Part shown: one piece after another, positions 1 through 8,353 of the stretch
Layout: every line of letters starts with the position of its first letter
Numbering within the stretch: position 1 is the stretch's first letter
Assembly (NCBI GenBank): GCA_030682255.1
Contig: JAUXOK010000004.1
Span: forward strand, 62,001 to 126,000
Length of the DNA: 64,000 nucleotides
Reading direction: 5' to 3'
DNA from: Bacteroidota bacterium
GTDB lineage: Bacteria; Bacteroidota; Bacteroidia; NS11-12g; UBA955
Program-made: the position numbers and the translations under genes
The notes under the pieces: model-generated
The model's database searches: none
Seen by the model: only the letters and a program-made list of their open reading frames with translations
What the model was told of the DNA's origin: nothing

Positions 1-1
1 A

Positions 2-784
2 AGTAAACAAGCCACAAGTCGTAGAAAAATGATAGAAAAATTGGATATAGAGGAAATAAAACCTTCTACAAGAAAATATCCGGGCATTTTTTTTACACCT
101 GAAAGAGAGGCTGGCGACCAAGTGGTTAGCACAGAAAACTTAAGCTACAAACATGAAGGTGTGAAATTGTTTAGTAATGTTAATTTCACTGTCAATAAAG
201 GCGATAAAATTGCATTTCTATCTAAAAATGTATTGGCAATAACCAAATTATTTGAATGTTTAGCAGGCAATGAAAAACCAAGTGGAGGCACAATTGATTG
301 GGGTGTAACCATTAAAAAAACCTACATTCCGAATGATAACTCCCATTATTTTGAAGGCATCAATTTGAGCTTGGTAGATTGGTTGAGACAATATTCAGCA
401 GAAAAAGACGAAACCTTTATTCGTGGATTTTTAGGCAGAATGCTATTCAGCGGTGAAGAAAGTTTGAAAATGGCAAAAGTATTGAGTGGTGGTGAAAAAG
501 TAAGATGCATGTTAAGTAAATCTATGCTTGAAAGTCCGAATCTCATTATTGCTGACGAACCAACCAATCACTTGGATTTGGAAAGTATTCAATCGCTCAA
601 CAACAGTTTTATTGATTATAAAGGCACGATTTTGTTTTATTCTCATGACCATGAGTTTATGAATACCGTAGCCAACAGAATTATAGAGATAGGCCCCAAT
701 GGTATGGTTGACAAATTTGCTACCTACGACCAATATCTTGAGGACGAATCTGTTATAGAAAGAAGGCAAGCTTTGTATTCTTAA
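2..784 (+). CDS. ABC-F family ATPase, C-terminal half (5' end outside window)
   Basis: The reading frame is open from base 2, so the protein begins before the window; the ATG at 29 is internal. What is visible is the end of the inter-domain linker (basic, SRRKM-type) and the whole second nucleotide-binding domain. The ABC signature LSGGEKVR lies near 482-505 and the Walker B region ADEPTNHLD near 550-577, followed by the switch His in FYSHDHEF. There are no membrane segments, as in ABC-F proteins, which act on the ribosome (YbiT/Uup/EttA group). The Walker A of this domain is degenerate: LSKNVLAITKL (about 218-253) replaces GxxGxGKST, although signature and Walker B are intact. Family call is firm; subfamily (YbiT-like) is inferred. 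It is followed after 13 bases by a small membrane protein gene. Confidence 0.85.
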   Translation, partial: SKQATSRRKMIEKLDIEEIKPSTRKYPGIFFTPEREAGDQVVSTENLSYKHEGVKLFSNVNFTVNKGDKIAFLSKNVLAITKLFECLAGNEKPSGGTIDWGVTIKKTYIPNDNSHYFEGINLSLVDWLRQYSAEKDETFIRGFLGRMLFSGEESLKMAKVLSGGEKVRCMLSKSMLESPNLIIADEPTNHLDLESIQSLNNSFIDYKGTILFYSHDHEFMNTVANRIIEIGPNGMVDKFATYDQYLEDESVIERRQALYS

Positions 785-797
785 AGCCCTAAAAAAC

Positions 798-1154
798 ATG
801 ATTAAAAATCCAAGCAAAGTCATTTTTATTTTAGAAACCATACATATTCCATTGTGGTTGATAAAAGATTTATGTTGGCTTTTCACTTGGCGAATAGCAG
901 GCATTATCATTGCAGTACCAACTGTTTTAGTCGCTTTTTATATGGTATATTTAACTAAAAAAGACAAAAACAGACTGTTGCCAAATTTCTCAATCGCTCT
1001 GTGGATATTAGCAAATGCCAATTGGATGATTGCTGAATTCTATGAACTCCCAATTAAAAATTATAGTGCCATTCCATTTGTTTTAGGCATATTGGTATTT
1101 GCATTGTTTTTTTTCAATCCTCAATCTACTAAAAAACAAACAAATAAGCCTTAA
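798..1154 (+). CDS. Small integral membrane protein, unknown function
   Basis: A 118-residue protein not assigned to a function. It has an amphipathic N-terminal segment followed by about three hydrophobic stretches (roughly residues 30-52, 60-80 and 88-107) and a lysine-rich tail, so it is probably an inner-membrane protein. It lies 13 bases after the ABC-F gene and 22 bases before the ferredoxin gene in the same direction, so it is likely co-transcribed. The ferredoxin neighbour does not by itself show a redox role. A real gene is supported by length, orientation and tight packing. Confidence 0.6.
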   Translation: MIKNPSKVIFILETIHIPLWLIKDLCWLFTWRIAGIIIAVPTVLVAFYMVYLTKKDKNRLLPNFSIALWILANANWMIAEFYELPIKNYSAIPFVLGILVFALFFFNPQSTKKQTNKP

Positions 1155-1176
1155 AATTGTATTCTAATTATTCATT

Positions 1177-1506
1177 ATGCCAACTATTACATTCAAATTT
1201 GAAGAAAAAAATATAGAACCAATCATAACTGACATTGCTGTCGGAGAAATGATATTGGATGTTGCTCTCGACAATGACGTAAACCTTCACCACAATTGTG
1301 GGGCAGTTTGCGCTTGCAGCACTTGCCATATTTACATTGAAGAAGGCGCAGACAGCCTGAAAGAAATCAGCGAAAAAGAAGAAGATTTTGTAGACCGTGC
1401 TAGAAATCCAAAATATAATTCTCGTTTGGCTTGTCAGTGTATTTTAGAAGAAGATACGGACATCGTTGTTACCATTCCCGACCAATCAGTTATTATAGGA
1501 CATTAA
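1177..1506 (+). CDS. fdx: 2Fe-2S ferredoxin, adrenodoxin/ISC type
   Basis: A 109-residue soluble electron carrier of the adrenodoxin-like class that serves iron-sulfur cluster assembly. The cluster ligands are visible as C-x5-C-x2-C in CGAVCACSTCH (about residues 41-51) and the fourth Cys in RLACQC near residue 87. Two extra cysteines (CGAVC and CQC) flank the canonical ones. The C-terminal VTIPDQS is typical of ISC ferredoxins. It is followed 12 bases later by iscX, supporting an ISC role. The rest of the isc operon (iscS, iscU, hscA) is not in this window. The start ATG at 1177 gives the usual family length. Confidence 0.9.
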   Translation: MPTITFKFEEKNIEPIITDIAVGEMILDVALDNDVNLHHNCGAVCACSTCHIYIEEGADSLKEISEKEEDFVDRARNPKYNSRLACQCILEEDTDIVVTIPDQSVIIGH

Positions 1507-1518
1507 ATAAAAAAAATT

Positions 1519-1758
1519 ATGACATTTGAATTACCCATCTATTGGAAAGACCACGAAGACATTGCTATGGCACTTTATGAAAAATTTGGTGATGACTTTG
1601 GTGAATCCAAAATTTACCGCATTCGTTTCACTGAACTATTGGAGTGGGTTTTAGAAATTCCCAATTTTAAAGGCACAAGAGAGGAATGTAACGAAGGACA
1701 TTTAGAAATGATTCAAAGTCAATGGGTGTACGAATGGAGAGACAATCAGAATGGTTAA
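1519..1758 (+). CDS. iscX: IscX-like Fe-S assembly regulator
   Basis: A 79-residue acidic protein of the IscX/YfhJ family, which binds IscS and iron and modulates cluster assembly. Visible family features are the IYWKDHEDIAMALYEKF start, the central YRIRFTELLEWV helix and the C-terminal IQSQWVYEW. It directly follows the ferredoxin gene, the same pairing seen at the end of proteobacterial isc operons. Its stop codon runs straight into an AT-rich microrepeat block, so the operon probably ends here. Confidence 0.88.
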   Translation: MTFELPIYWKDHEDIAMALYEKFGDDFGESKIYRIRFTELLEWVLEIPNFKGTREECNEGHLEMIQSQWVYEWRDNQNG

Positions 1759-1998
1759 TGGTTAATAGTGTAATGGTTAATGGTGTAATTGTTAATGGTG
1801 TAGTGGTTAATGGTGTCTCGTATGAAAACTGCAGGATGTTTTATGGAGTTATGGTTTCCAGCATGAAAACTGTGGGAGGTGTAATAGAGAAAAAGTATCT
1901 AATTACTAAACAAATAAAACCAAACCGACAACTAATATCATGTAACTATCATTCCATAACCAATAACCCTTAATTAATAACTCTTAACCAATAACCAT
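1751..1998. repeat. TTAATGG-type microrepeat block with opposed arms
   Basis: From 1751 to about 1817 the + strand repeats GGTTAATGGTGTAAT-like units five or six times. From about 1954 to 1998 the complementary-type words (CCAATAACC, CTTAACCAATAACC) appear. The two arms are inverted relative to each other around about 135 bases of unrelated sequence. It could fold as an imperfect hairpin in the spacer between iscX and the next gene. A second block with the same words lies at 6476-6630. The short open frame across this repeat (1722-1973) is not treated as a gene. Confidence 0.7.
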
Positions 1999-3633
1999 TT
2001 GAGTGGAACAAAAGAAATATCAAATAATACTAACCAAACGGTTCGTCCGTTATTAGTTTTTCTATTCTTGGCAGTGGGAACGCTTATTGGTACTTCTATC
2101 AACAAAGAGAAAAAGGATAAATTTTCTCAAATTCTCAACATCGTTCAAAATGATTATGTGGATAGCACCAATGAAATTGCCCTTCGTGAAGATGCCATCC
2201 GTTATTTACTCTCTCAGTTAGATCCTCATAGCAGTTATATTCCACCTAGTTTAAGTGAGATAAGCTCTAGACAAATTAGAGGCAATTATGAAGGCTTGGG
2301 CATAGAATATTTGTATTTCAGAGACACCTTATTTGTTTATAACATATTTCCTGGCAGTCCTGCACTATTGGCTGGCGTGAAAGCCGGAGACAGATTGTTA
2401 AAATCAAATTCTATTGTGTTAACAGATACTATGAATGAGGATTTGATTCAAAAATCATTTGAAAAAAAACCTGTTCAATTAGAAATCTACAGACGATCTG
2501 ATCACTCTTATCAAAAAATTAGTCTTAAAAAAGGAGAAATCAGTATCAATAGTTCAAGTACTTATTACATGGTAGATAACAGTTTGGGTTATATCAAGAT
2601 AGAACGTTTCAGTAGTCAGACTCATAAAGAATTTTTAAATTCGCTCAATCAGCTAAAAAGCAAAGGTTTAAAAGATTTAATAATCGACCTAAGAGACAAT
2701 GGCGGTGGGCTATTGGGCGAAGCAGTTGCAATAGCTAATGAGTTTTTAGAAAAAGATGCCATGATAACTTATACCGAAGGAAACAAAAGAACGCGCAGAG
2801 ATTTTATTGCTGATGGGAATGGTGTTTTCAAGGAAGGTAAACTCATTATATTAATCAATCAAAACACCGCATCTGCTAGTGAAATTTTATCGGGTTGTTT
2901 GCAAGATAATGACAGAGCAGTAATTATAGGTAGCAGAACTTTTGGCAAAGGCTTAGTTCAAGAGCCATTTAGATTGCCAGATGGTTCTACTTTGCGTTTA
3001 ACTACTGCTAGATATTATACGCCAAGCGGAAGAAGTATTCAAAAAACTTATACTAAAAACATCGAACTTTATAGAAGTGAATTATTTAGTCGGGATGTAT
3101 TATCAGACACACTAAATCCAGTTTTTGACTCAACCACCCGAAAAGATTTTTTCTCTCTCAATGGCAGACTCCTAACTTATGGTGGTGGCATCAGGCCTGA
3201 TATTATCATGAGAGATGTTGATAAAGATAGCACTGACATCGAAAAAATAGCACAAGCTTTTAGATATTCTCGCATTTTGGATATTTATCTTTTAGATTTT
3301 ATGTCTAATGATTTAGTAAAAATAAAAACTAAGTATCCTAACTCCAATGATTTTATTCAAAACTATCAAATAGAATCCAAACAGATTCAAAATGTTTATC
3401 AATATTTAAAGCATATTCCCTATCTCAAAAACATTAGACAACAAGTAAAAATCAACGATTTAATCAACAAGCAACTTAAAAGAGTCATTGCCTTTAGGCT
3501 GTATGGTGAAAATGGCAGTTCGCTATTAAGTAATCTTCAAGATGGTATTTTCTCGAAAAGTTTTGAGGTTTTAAAGAATTATAACAAACTCTTGAACATT
3601 GGACCCAAAAAAAGTCATAGATTCGACTACTAA
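1999..3633 (+). CDS. C-terminal processing peptidase, S41 family, with PDZ domain
   Basis: A 544-residue tail-specific protease of the CtpA/Prc family. Order: N-terminal membrane anchor or signal (about residues 16-33), a helical segment, a PDZ domain (about 85-175, with GLGIEY and GSPALLAGVKAGD), then the S41 catalytic domain. The expected Ser/Lys dyad is present: first Ser of TASASEI (residue 292) and Lys of FGKGLVQ (residue 317), 25 residues apart as in Prc. A further helical C-terminal part extends to about residue 544. It acts in the periplasm on secreted or envelope proteins. The start is TTG at 1999; no in-frame ATG lies near it, and the next gene follows by 9 bases. Confidence 0.9.
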   Translation: MSGTKEISNNTNQTVRPLLVFLFLAVGTLIGTSINKEKKDKFSQILNIVQNDYVDSTNEIALREDAIRYLLSQLDPHSSYIPPSLSEISSRQIRGNYEGLGIEYLYFRDTLFVYNIFPGSPALLAGVKAGDRLLKSNSIVLTDTMNEDLIQKSFEKKPVQLEIYRRSDHSYQKISLKKGEISINSSSTYYMVDNSLGYIKIERFSSQTHKEFLNSLNQLKSKGLKDLIIDLRDNGGGLLGEAVAIANEFLEKDAMITYTEGNKRTRRDFIADGNGVFKEGKLIILINQNTASASEILSGCLQDNDRAVIIGSRTFGKGLVQEPFRLPDGSTLRLTTARYYTPSGRSIQKTYTKNIELYRSELFSRDVLSDTLNPVFDSTTRKDFFSLNGRLLTYGGGIRPDIIMRDVDKDSTDIEKIAQAFRYSRILDIYLLDFMSNDLVKIKTKYPNSNDFIQNYQIESKQIQNVYQYLKHIPYLKNIRQQVKINDLINKQLKRVIAFRLYGENGSSLLSNLQDGIFSKSFEVLKNYNKLLNIGPKKSHRFDY

Positions 3634-3642
3634 TTAAAAAAC

Positions 3643-4980
3643 ATGTTTAAATCTGTTATCACGCTTATACCCATTTCAGTAAGAATATTTTTTTCTGTGA
3701 TATTTGTTTTAGTTTTCGATTTCTATGCTTATCAAGCTATCAAAGTATTAACAGAAGGGCTTTCAAAAAAAGTCCGCCAAGTAATTAAATATACTTTTTG
3801 GATACTCAGTATTGCTTTCTACATCCTAGCATTATTAGCCATGGGAGGATATTTAGTCAATGCTAATAGAACCATTTTGGTTGTGGTGAGCGGTTTGTTT
3901 TTTGCCATGTTTGTGGCTAAGATTTTAATGATTTTTCCGCTTTTGATTGAAGATATTTACCGCTTGATTCATAAAATTACCTCATTTTTCAGAGGCAATC
4001 AAACTTCAGACGAAAATACAACAGACAAAAAAGGTCTTATTTCAAGAAAAAAATTCATTTCACAAATCAGTGCAGGTATTGGTACACTTACTTTTAGCGG
4101 CTTGAGTTATGGCATCATCAAAGGTGCACACGATTATAAACTTCATCAAACAAATGTTACAATTAAAAACCTTCCAGAAGCCCTTAAAGGATTAAAAATT
4201 GGACATCTCAGCGATATTCATTCCGGCAGTTTTTGGGACCAAAGAGCTGTTGAAAAAGGTATTCAAATGTTGATGAGTCAAAAACCAGATCTTATTTTTT
4301 TTACGGGCGATTTGGTTAACAGTCTTTCAGAAGAAATGAGCAAAGCTTATATTGAAATTTTCAGCAAGGTAAAAGCCCGCTTAGGCGTATTTAGCATACT
4401 TGGCAACCACGATTATGGCGACTATCATCAATGGCCAGATAGAAACAACGAACATGCGATGAATGGCAACCTGAACAACAAATCACATATGTCGCCTATG
4501 CAAATAGAAAACTTAGATAGGCTTCATAAAATTCATGCTCAAATGGGTTGGCAACTTTTATTAAATGAAAACAAAGTTTTAGATATAAATGGCGAAAAAC
4601 TGGCTATTATCGGTGTGGAAAATTATGGTGTAAAAGGTCGTTTTCCTAAATATGGCAATCTAGCAGAAGCTTATCAAGGCACAGAAGCCATTCAAACCAA
4701 ACTTTTACTTTCTCACGACCCTAGCCATTGGGATGCACAAGTAAGAACCAATACATTCAAAGACATTGCCATCACTTTTTCTGGACATACCCATGGTGCA
4801 CAATTTGGTATCGAAACCGCTAATTTTAGATGGAGTCCTGTAAAATATATGTACAAACAATGGGCGGGCTTGTATCAAGAAGGCGAACAATATCTTTATG
4901 TAAACAGAGGTTTTGGTTATTTAGGTTATCCCGGCAGATTAGGAATCAGACCAGAAGTAGCTGTTATAAAGTTGGTGTAG
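3643..4980 (+). CDS. Membrane-anchored metallophosphoesterase, YkuE-like
   Basis: A 445-residue protein with about three or four N-terminal membrane segments (residues 8-28, 45-70, 76-102) and an R-K-rich stretch resembling a Tat-like SRKKFISQ motif near residue 135, then a calcineurin-like phosphoesterase domain. Metal-binding motifs are in order: GHLSDIHSG, FFTGDLVN, LGNHDYG, LLSHDP and SGHTHGAQFG. Proteins of this type (YkuE, LpxG-like) hydrolyse phosphate esters at the membrane; the substrate cannot be told from sequence. It follows the S41 protease after 9 bases and is probably in the same transcript. Confidence 0.85.
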   Translation: MFKSVITLIPISVRIFFSVIFVLVFDFYAYQAIKVLTEGLSKKVRQVIKYTFWILSIAFYILALLAMGGYLVNANRTILVVVSGLFFAMFVAKILMIFPLLIEDIYRLIHKITSFFRGNQTSDENTTDKKGLISRKKFISQISAGIGTLTFSGLSYGIIKGAHDYKLHQTNVTIKNLPEALKGLKIGHLSDIHSGSFWDQRAVEKGIQMLMSQKPDLIFFTGDLVNSLSEEMSKAYIEIFSKVKARLGVFSILGNHDYGDYHQWPDRNNEHAMNGNLNNKSHMSPMQIENLDRLHKIHAQMGWQLLLNENKVLDINGEKLAIIGVENYGVKGRFPKYGNLAEAYQGTEAIQTKLLLSHDPSHWDAQVRTNTFKDIAITFSGHTHGAQFGIETANFRWSPVKYMYKQWAGLYQEGEQYLYVNRGFGYLGYPGRLGIRPEVAVIKLV

Positions 4981-5018
4981 ATTTTATCAAGTTGCATTAA
5001 ACTATTCAAAACCTTCTA

Positions 5019-5051
5019 TTGAATAATTTCTTATAAAAAATACTACCTTTG
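5019..5051 (+). promoter_or_regulatory. Bacteroidota-type promoter for DUF6913-dapA
   Basis: TTG at 5019-5021 (-33 element) and TACCTTTG at 5044-5051 (-7 element) are separated by 22 bases, fitting the sigma-ABfr consensus TTTG/TAnnTTTG. Transcription would start near 5057, some 17 bases before the TTG start codon at 5074. Confidence 0.6.
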
Positions 5052-5073
5052 AAGGGTTCATTCTTCCTATCTT

Positions 5074-5595
5074 TTGAATACCAAAGCACTCATAAAAAAA
5101 AGTAAACAGCTGAAAATTAAGCGACAGGTTTTACCATTCAATTTGGTAAATTCCATCTTGATATTGTGGCATTCCGAACAATCCAAAACCGATATTGAAG
5201 AACTCAAAACCTTTGGACATGAGTTGAGAAAAGCAGGCAAAGAAGTGATGTTTTTAACCTATTATCCACTTAAGAAACTTGGTTTGGATATGCAGGAAAA
5301 TGAAATCTATAAATTTTGTTGTAAAGGCGATTTCAATTTATTTGGTGCTCCAAAAACGGCTGGTTTAAAAACTCATCTTCAACGACCATTCGACCTCTTG
5401 ATTAATGGCTGTTTAGACGAACAAGTTTTCTTAAATACCATTGCAGTGTATTCAAAAGCATCTTATAGAATTGGCGTTTTAAACAACCTTGAAAGTACAG
5501 AATTTTATGAAATCTCCATCAAACCCAATGGTGCAGATTTATGCGAAAATTATCTCATTGAAATAGGCAAATGCCTGAATAAAATAACATCTTAA
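5074..5595 (+). CDS. DUF6913-like conserved protein
   Basis: A 173-residue cytoplasmic protein of unknown function that resembles the DUF6913 family of Bacteroidota. It has a basic N-terminus (TKALIKKSKQLKIKR), an alternating strand/helix core containing ILILWHSE and FDLLINGC, and no signal peptide or membrane segment. It sits 8 bases before dapA in the same direction behind a good promoter, so it probably shares expression with lysine/diaminopimelate synthesis. The start is TTG at 5074. Family assignment rests on recalled sequence pattern and context and is moderate. Confidence 0.7.
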   Translation: MNTKALIKKSKQLKIKRQVLPFNLVNSILILWHSEQSKTDIEELKTFGHELRKAGKEVMFLTYYPLKKLGLDMQENEIYKFCCKGDFNLFGAPKTAGLKTHLQRPFDLLINGCLDEQVFLNTIAVYSKASYRIGVLNNLESTEFYEISIKPNGADLCENYLIEIGKCLNKITS

Positions 5596-5603
5596 AATAC
5601 AAT

Positions 5604-6488
5604 ATGTCACACATTATATCTCAAAAATTAAAAGGCACTGGCGTTGCATTAGTGACACCTTTTAAATCAGACATGAGCATCGATTTTGATGCCCTTACCA
5701 AATTAGTGAATCATCAAATAGACAATGGCACTAATTATTTAGTTATTCTTGGCACCACAGGCGAAAGTCCGACTATCAGTAAGCAAGAAAAACAAGATAT
5801 TATCAAGCACATCAAACAGGTAAACAACGGCAGATTACCCTTGGTTTTAGGCATTGGTGGCAACGATACTTTGGTAGTTGCAGAAAATATCAAAAATCAA
5901 GACTTTGATGGTATCAGTGCTATTTTAAGCGTTAGTCCTTATTACAACAAACCCAATCAAAATGGTATTTACAACCATTATAAATACTTAGCAGACCTAT
6001 CGCCTTTACCCATTATTTTATACAATGTTCCTGGCAGAACAGGTAGTAATATTTCTGTTGAAACCACTTTGAAACTGGCAGAACACCCTAATATTTTGGG
6101 AACCAAAGAAGCGAGTGGCAATTTTTCTCAATGCATGGAAATCATCAAACATCGACCAACTAATTTTTCAGTTATCAGCGGTGATGATGCGTTTACATTG
6201 CCTTTTATAGCCATGGGAATGGACGGTGTTATCAGTGTAATAGCCAATGCCTTTCCAGCTCAATTTAGTAAAATGGTAGCCCTATCTCTTGAAGGCAAAG
6301 TATTAGCAGCCCAACCCATCCATTATGAGTTGTTAGATGCCATGAACCTCATATTTGCAGATGGTAGCCCAGGGGGAATCAAAGTAATTTTAGAAAAAAT
6401 GGGCATTTGTGGCGTTGATGTCAGAATGCCATTGAGTGGCGTTAACGAAACTGTGAAATCGCAGTTATTGAAGACGGTTAGGGGTTAA
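5604..6488 (+). CDS. dapA: 4-hydroxy-tetrahydrodipicolinate synthase
   Basis: 294 residues, the usual DapA length. The enzyme condenses pyruvate with L-aspartate-4-semialdehyde, the first step of the diaminopimelate/lysine branch and so of peptidoglycan precursor supply. A TIM barrel is indicated by GTGVALVTPF at the start, GTTGESPT (the Thr-Thr proton relay), SPYYNKPNQNG (active-site Tyr) and the Schiff-base lysine K168 in GTKEASGN. GDDAFTLP and the late GSPGGIK loop match the family. It is the second gene of a DUF6913-dapA unit and converges on the thioesterase gene across a hairpin-forming repeat. Confidence 0.95.
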   Translation: MSHIISQKLKGTGVALVTPFKSDMSIDFDALTKLVNHQIDNGTNYLVILGTTGESPTISKQEKQDIIKHIKQVNNGRLPLVLGIGGNDTLVVAENIKNQDFDGISAILSVSPYYNKPNQNGIYNHYKYLADLSPLPIILYNVPGRTGSNISVETTLKLAEHPNILGTKEASGNFSQCMEIIKHRPTNFSVISGDDAFTLPFIAMGMDGVISVIANAFPAQFSKMVALSLEGKVLAAQPIHYELLDAMNLIFADGSPGGIKVILEKMGICGVDVRMPLSGVNETVKSQLLKTVRG

Positions 6489-6630
6489 GGGTTATTGGTA
6501 TATTGGTGTAATGGTTTAATTGTAAAATAGTTATTAGTAACTCTTCATATTTACATGCGTGATACATTTAACAAATATCCCTTTAATCATAACCCTTAAC
6601 TATTAACCATTAACTATTAACTATTAACCA
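6476..6630. repeat. TTAACC microrepeat block forming a long hairpin between convergent genes
   Basis: The arm at 6476-6495 (GGTTAGGGGTTAAGGGTTAT) pairs with ATAACCCTTAACTATTAACC at 6589-6608 with about three mismatches in 20 positions. Beyond it, AACCATTAACTATTAA words continue to 6630. The block lies between convergent dapA and the thioesterase gene, overlapping the last codons of dapA, so it may act as a bidirectional terminator. It uses the same words as the 1751-1998 block. Confidence 0.7.
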
Positions 6631-7029
6631 CTAAACCAATCCCAGTTTCTCTAAAATGAAAATGGGTTCGATAGGGCGATTGTTATGAATGCATGCAGCA
6701 AAAATCTTGGCATCTATGATTAATGCTTGGTCGGATGTTCGGATAATTTTTTGATGAAAAATGATTTTTAAACGACTTTCCCTCGAGGCATATGTTTCTA
6801 CAAAGAAAGTATCACCGCTTTTTAAGGATTTTTTGTAATCAACCTCACTTCTAATTACAACAGCATCATAACCATCTATGTGCAACTGATTAAAATCTAA
6901 ACCTTTTGATTTTAAAAATTCGTGTCGCGCGTGTTCCAAATAGTTTTGATATACCGCATTGTTTACGATTCCCTGAAGGTCGAGTTCATAATCACGAACA
7001 GTAAATTCTAATTTAAAAATATTATCCAT
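6631..7029 (-). CDS. Acyl-CoA thioesterase, hotdog fold (4-hydroxybenzoyl-CoA thioesterase/YbgC type)
   Basis: 132 residues, the normal size of a single hotdog domain. The N-terminal block RDYELDLQGIVNNAVY carries the Asp and the G-[IV]-V-x-N pattern of the YbgC/4HBT family, followed by the long hotdog helix (YQNYLEHARHEFLK). These enzymes hydrolyse acyl-CoA thioesters in the cytoplasm; chain preference cannot be read here. The gene overlaps the end of pth by 8 bases, so the two are translated from the same mRNA, behind lptB and recJ on the minus strand. Confidence 0.85.
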   Translation of the reverse strand: MDNIFKLEFTVRDYELDLQGIVNNAVYQNYLEHARHEFLKSKGLDFNQLHIDGYDAVVIRSEVDYKKSLKSGDTFFVETYASRESRLKIIFHQKIIRTSDQALIIDAKIFAACIHNNRPIEPIFILEKLGLV

Positions 7030-7582
7030 TGTATTTAGTCATTGCTTGTCCTATGCCCTCTAAAACAAAGGTTTTGATTGCCTCGGCAGATTGTGCAGCT
7101 TTTTCAATCACGGTGGGCAATTCCGTGTCTTTCCATTTGCCTAACACAAAATCTACTTGTCGGTGTTTATCAAACTGATTGCCAATACCAAAACGCAAAC
7201 GTGGATATTGCTGTGTTTGCATCACCTCTTCTATATTTCTTAAGCCATTGTGCCCACCATGACTGCCTTTGGTTCGGATGCGAATGGTTCCCAAATCCAA
7301 AACCAAATCATCGGTTACCACTATCAGATTTTCGAGCGGAATTTGATACTGTTGAAGATAATATTGAACTGCTTTGCCACTCAAATTCATAAATGTGGTT
7401 GGTTTAATTAAAACCACTTGTTTGTTTTTGATTCTGCCTTCGCCAACTATGGCGTGTTTTTGTAAAGAAAATTCAACACCCAAATCTTTTGCCAAAATAT
7501 CTAGGACACTGAACCCAATGTTGTGTCTTGTGTGGTCATAAGTTGGACCAATATTTCCTAAACCGACAATTAAATATTTCAC
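7022..7582 (-). CDS. pth: Peptidyl-tRNA hydrolase
   Basis: 186 residues, the standard Pth length. The enzyme frees tRNA from peptidyl-tRNA that dropped off ribosomes. It begins KYLIVGLGNIGPTYDHTRHNIGF, with the substrate-binding Asn and catalytic His of the family, and carries KPTTFMNLSG, the Asp-containing VVTDDLVLDLG and SHGGHNGLRNIE. The neighbours are tightly packed: it starts one base after the lptB stop and overlaps the thioesterase start by 8 bases. Confidence 0.95.
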   Translation of the reverse strand: MKYLIVGLGNIGPTYDHTRHNIGFSVLDILAKDLGVEFSLQKHAIVGEGRIKNKQVVLIKPTTFMNLSGKAVQYYLQQYQIPLENLIVVTDDLVLDLGTIRIRTKGSHGGHNGLRNIEEVMQTQQYPRLRFGIGNQFDKHRQVDFVLGKWKDTELPTVIEKAAQSAEAIKTFVLEGIGQAMTKYNG

Positions 7583-8338
7583 TTAATCTACCTTGTTTTC
7601 TATGATATCATTGGCTCTTCTGAGTACAAAGTTTCTACCCAAATAAACCTTTCTTACCAATTCATCTTCAGCCAATTCTTCTGCTGTTCCTTGTTTCAAT
7701 AATTTACCTTCAAACAACAAATAAGCTCTGTCTGTAATACTCAAAGTTTCTTGCACATTGTGGTCGGTAATTAGAATGCCAATGTTTTTTCTTTTCAATT
7801 TATAAACAATGCCTTGAATGTCCTCAACAGCAATAGGGTCAACCCCTGCAAAAGGCTCATCTAGTAATATAAATTTCGGGTCGGTAGCCAAAGCGCGGGC
7901 AATTTCTGTTCTTCTTCTTTCGCCACCACTCAACACTTTTCCCAAGTTTTTTCTCACCCTGTGCAAACTGAATTCATCCAACAAACTTTCCAATTTTTCG
8001 GTTTGTTCTGCTTTAGATAATGTCGTTAATTCCAAAACCGCTTTAATATTGTCTTCAACTGTTAAATCTCTGTATACAGAAGCTTCTTGAGGCAAATAGC
8101 CAACCCCTTTTTGAGCGCGTTTATACATCGGCAAACTTGTGATATCCTCATCATCCAAAAATATTTTGCCTTCATCTGGTTTCACCAAACCGACAGTCAT
8201 ATAAAAAGACGTTGTTTTTCCAGCACCATTTGGACCAAGCAAACCCACTATTTCGCCTTGTTCAACGTAGATAGAAACATCGTTTACCACGCGTTTCTGT
8301 TTGTATTGCTTAACGAGATTATCAGCTCTTAAAATCAT
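7583..8338 (-). CDS. lptB: LPS export ABC transporter ATP-binding protein
   Basis: 251 residues. It is a stand-alone nucleotide-binding subunit with Walker [11 protein letters not shown]-loop [17 protein letters not shown], signature LSGGERRR, Walker [13 protein letters not shown] and switch ITDHNVQE. The [13 protein letters not shown] and LSGGERRR blocks are characteristic of LptB, which powers LPS extraction with LptF/LptG at the inner membrane; those partners are not in the window. It ends one base before pth begins and starts 15 bases after the recJ stop, so recJ-lptB-pth-thioesterase looks like one operon. Confidence 0.92.
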   Translation of the reverse strand: MILRADNLVKQYKQKRVVNDVSIYVEQGEIVGLLGPNGAGKTTSFYMTVGLVKPDEGKIFLDDEDITSLPMYKRAQKGVGYLPQEASVYRDLTVEDNIKAVLELTTLSKAEQTEKLESLLDEFSLHRVRKNLGKVLSGGERRRTEIARALATDPKFILLDEPFAGVDPIAVEDIQGIVYKLKRKNIGILITDHNVQETLSITDRAYLLFEGKLLKQGTAEELAEDELVRKVYLGRNFVLRRANDIIENKVD

Positions 8339-8353
8339 AGTGTGTATGGCATA

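Noticed and set aside
1722-1973. Open + strand frame across the TTAATGG repeat block
   Set aside because: It is built from the microrepeat (VMVNGVIVNGV) and overlaps the end of iscX; no family or start signal.
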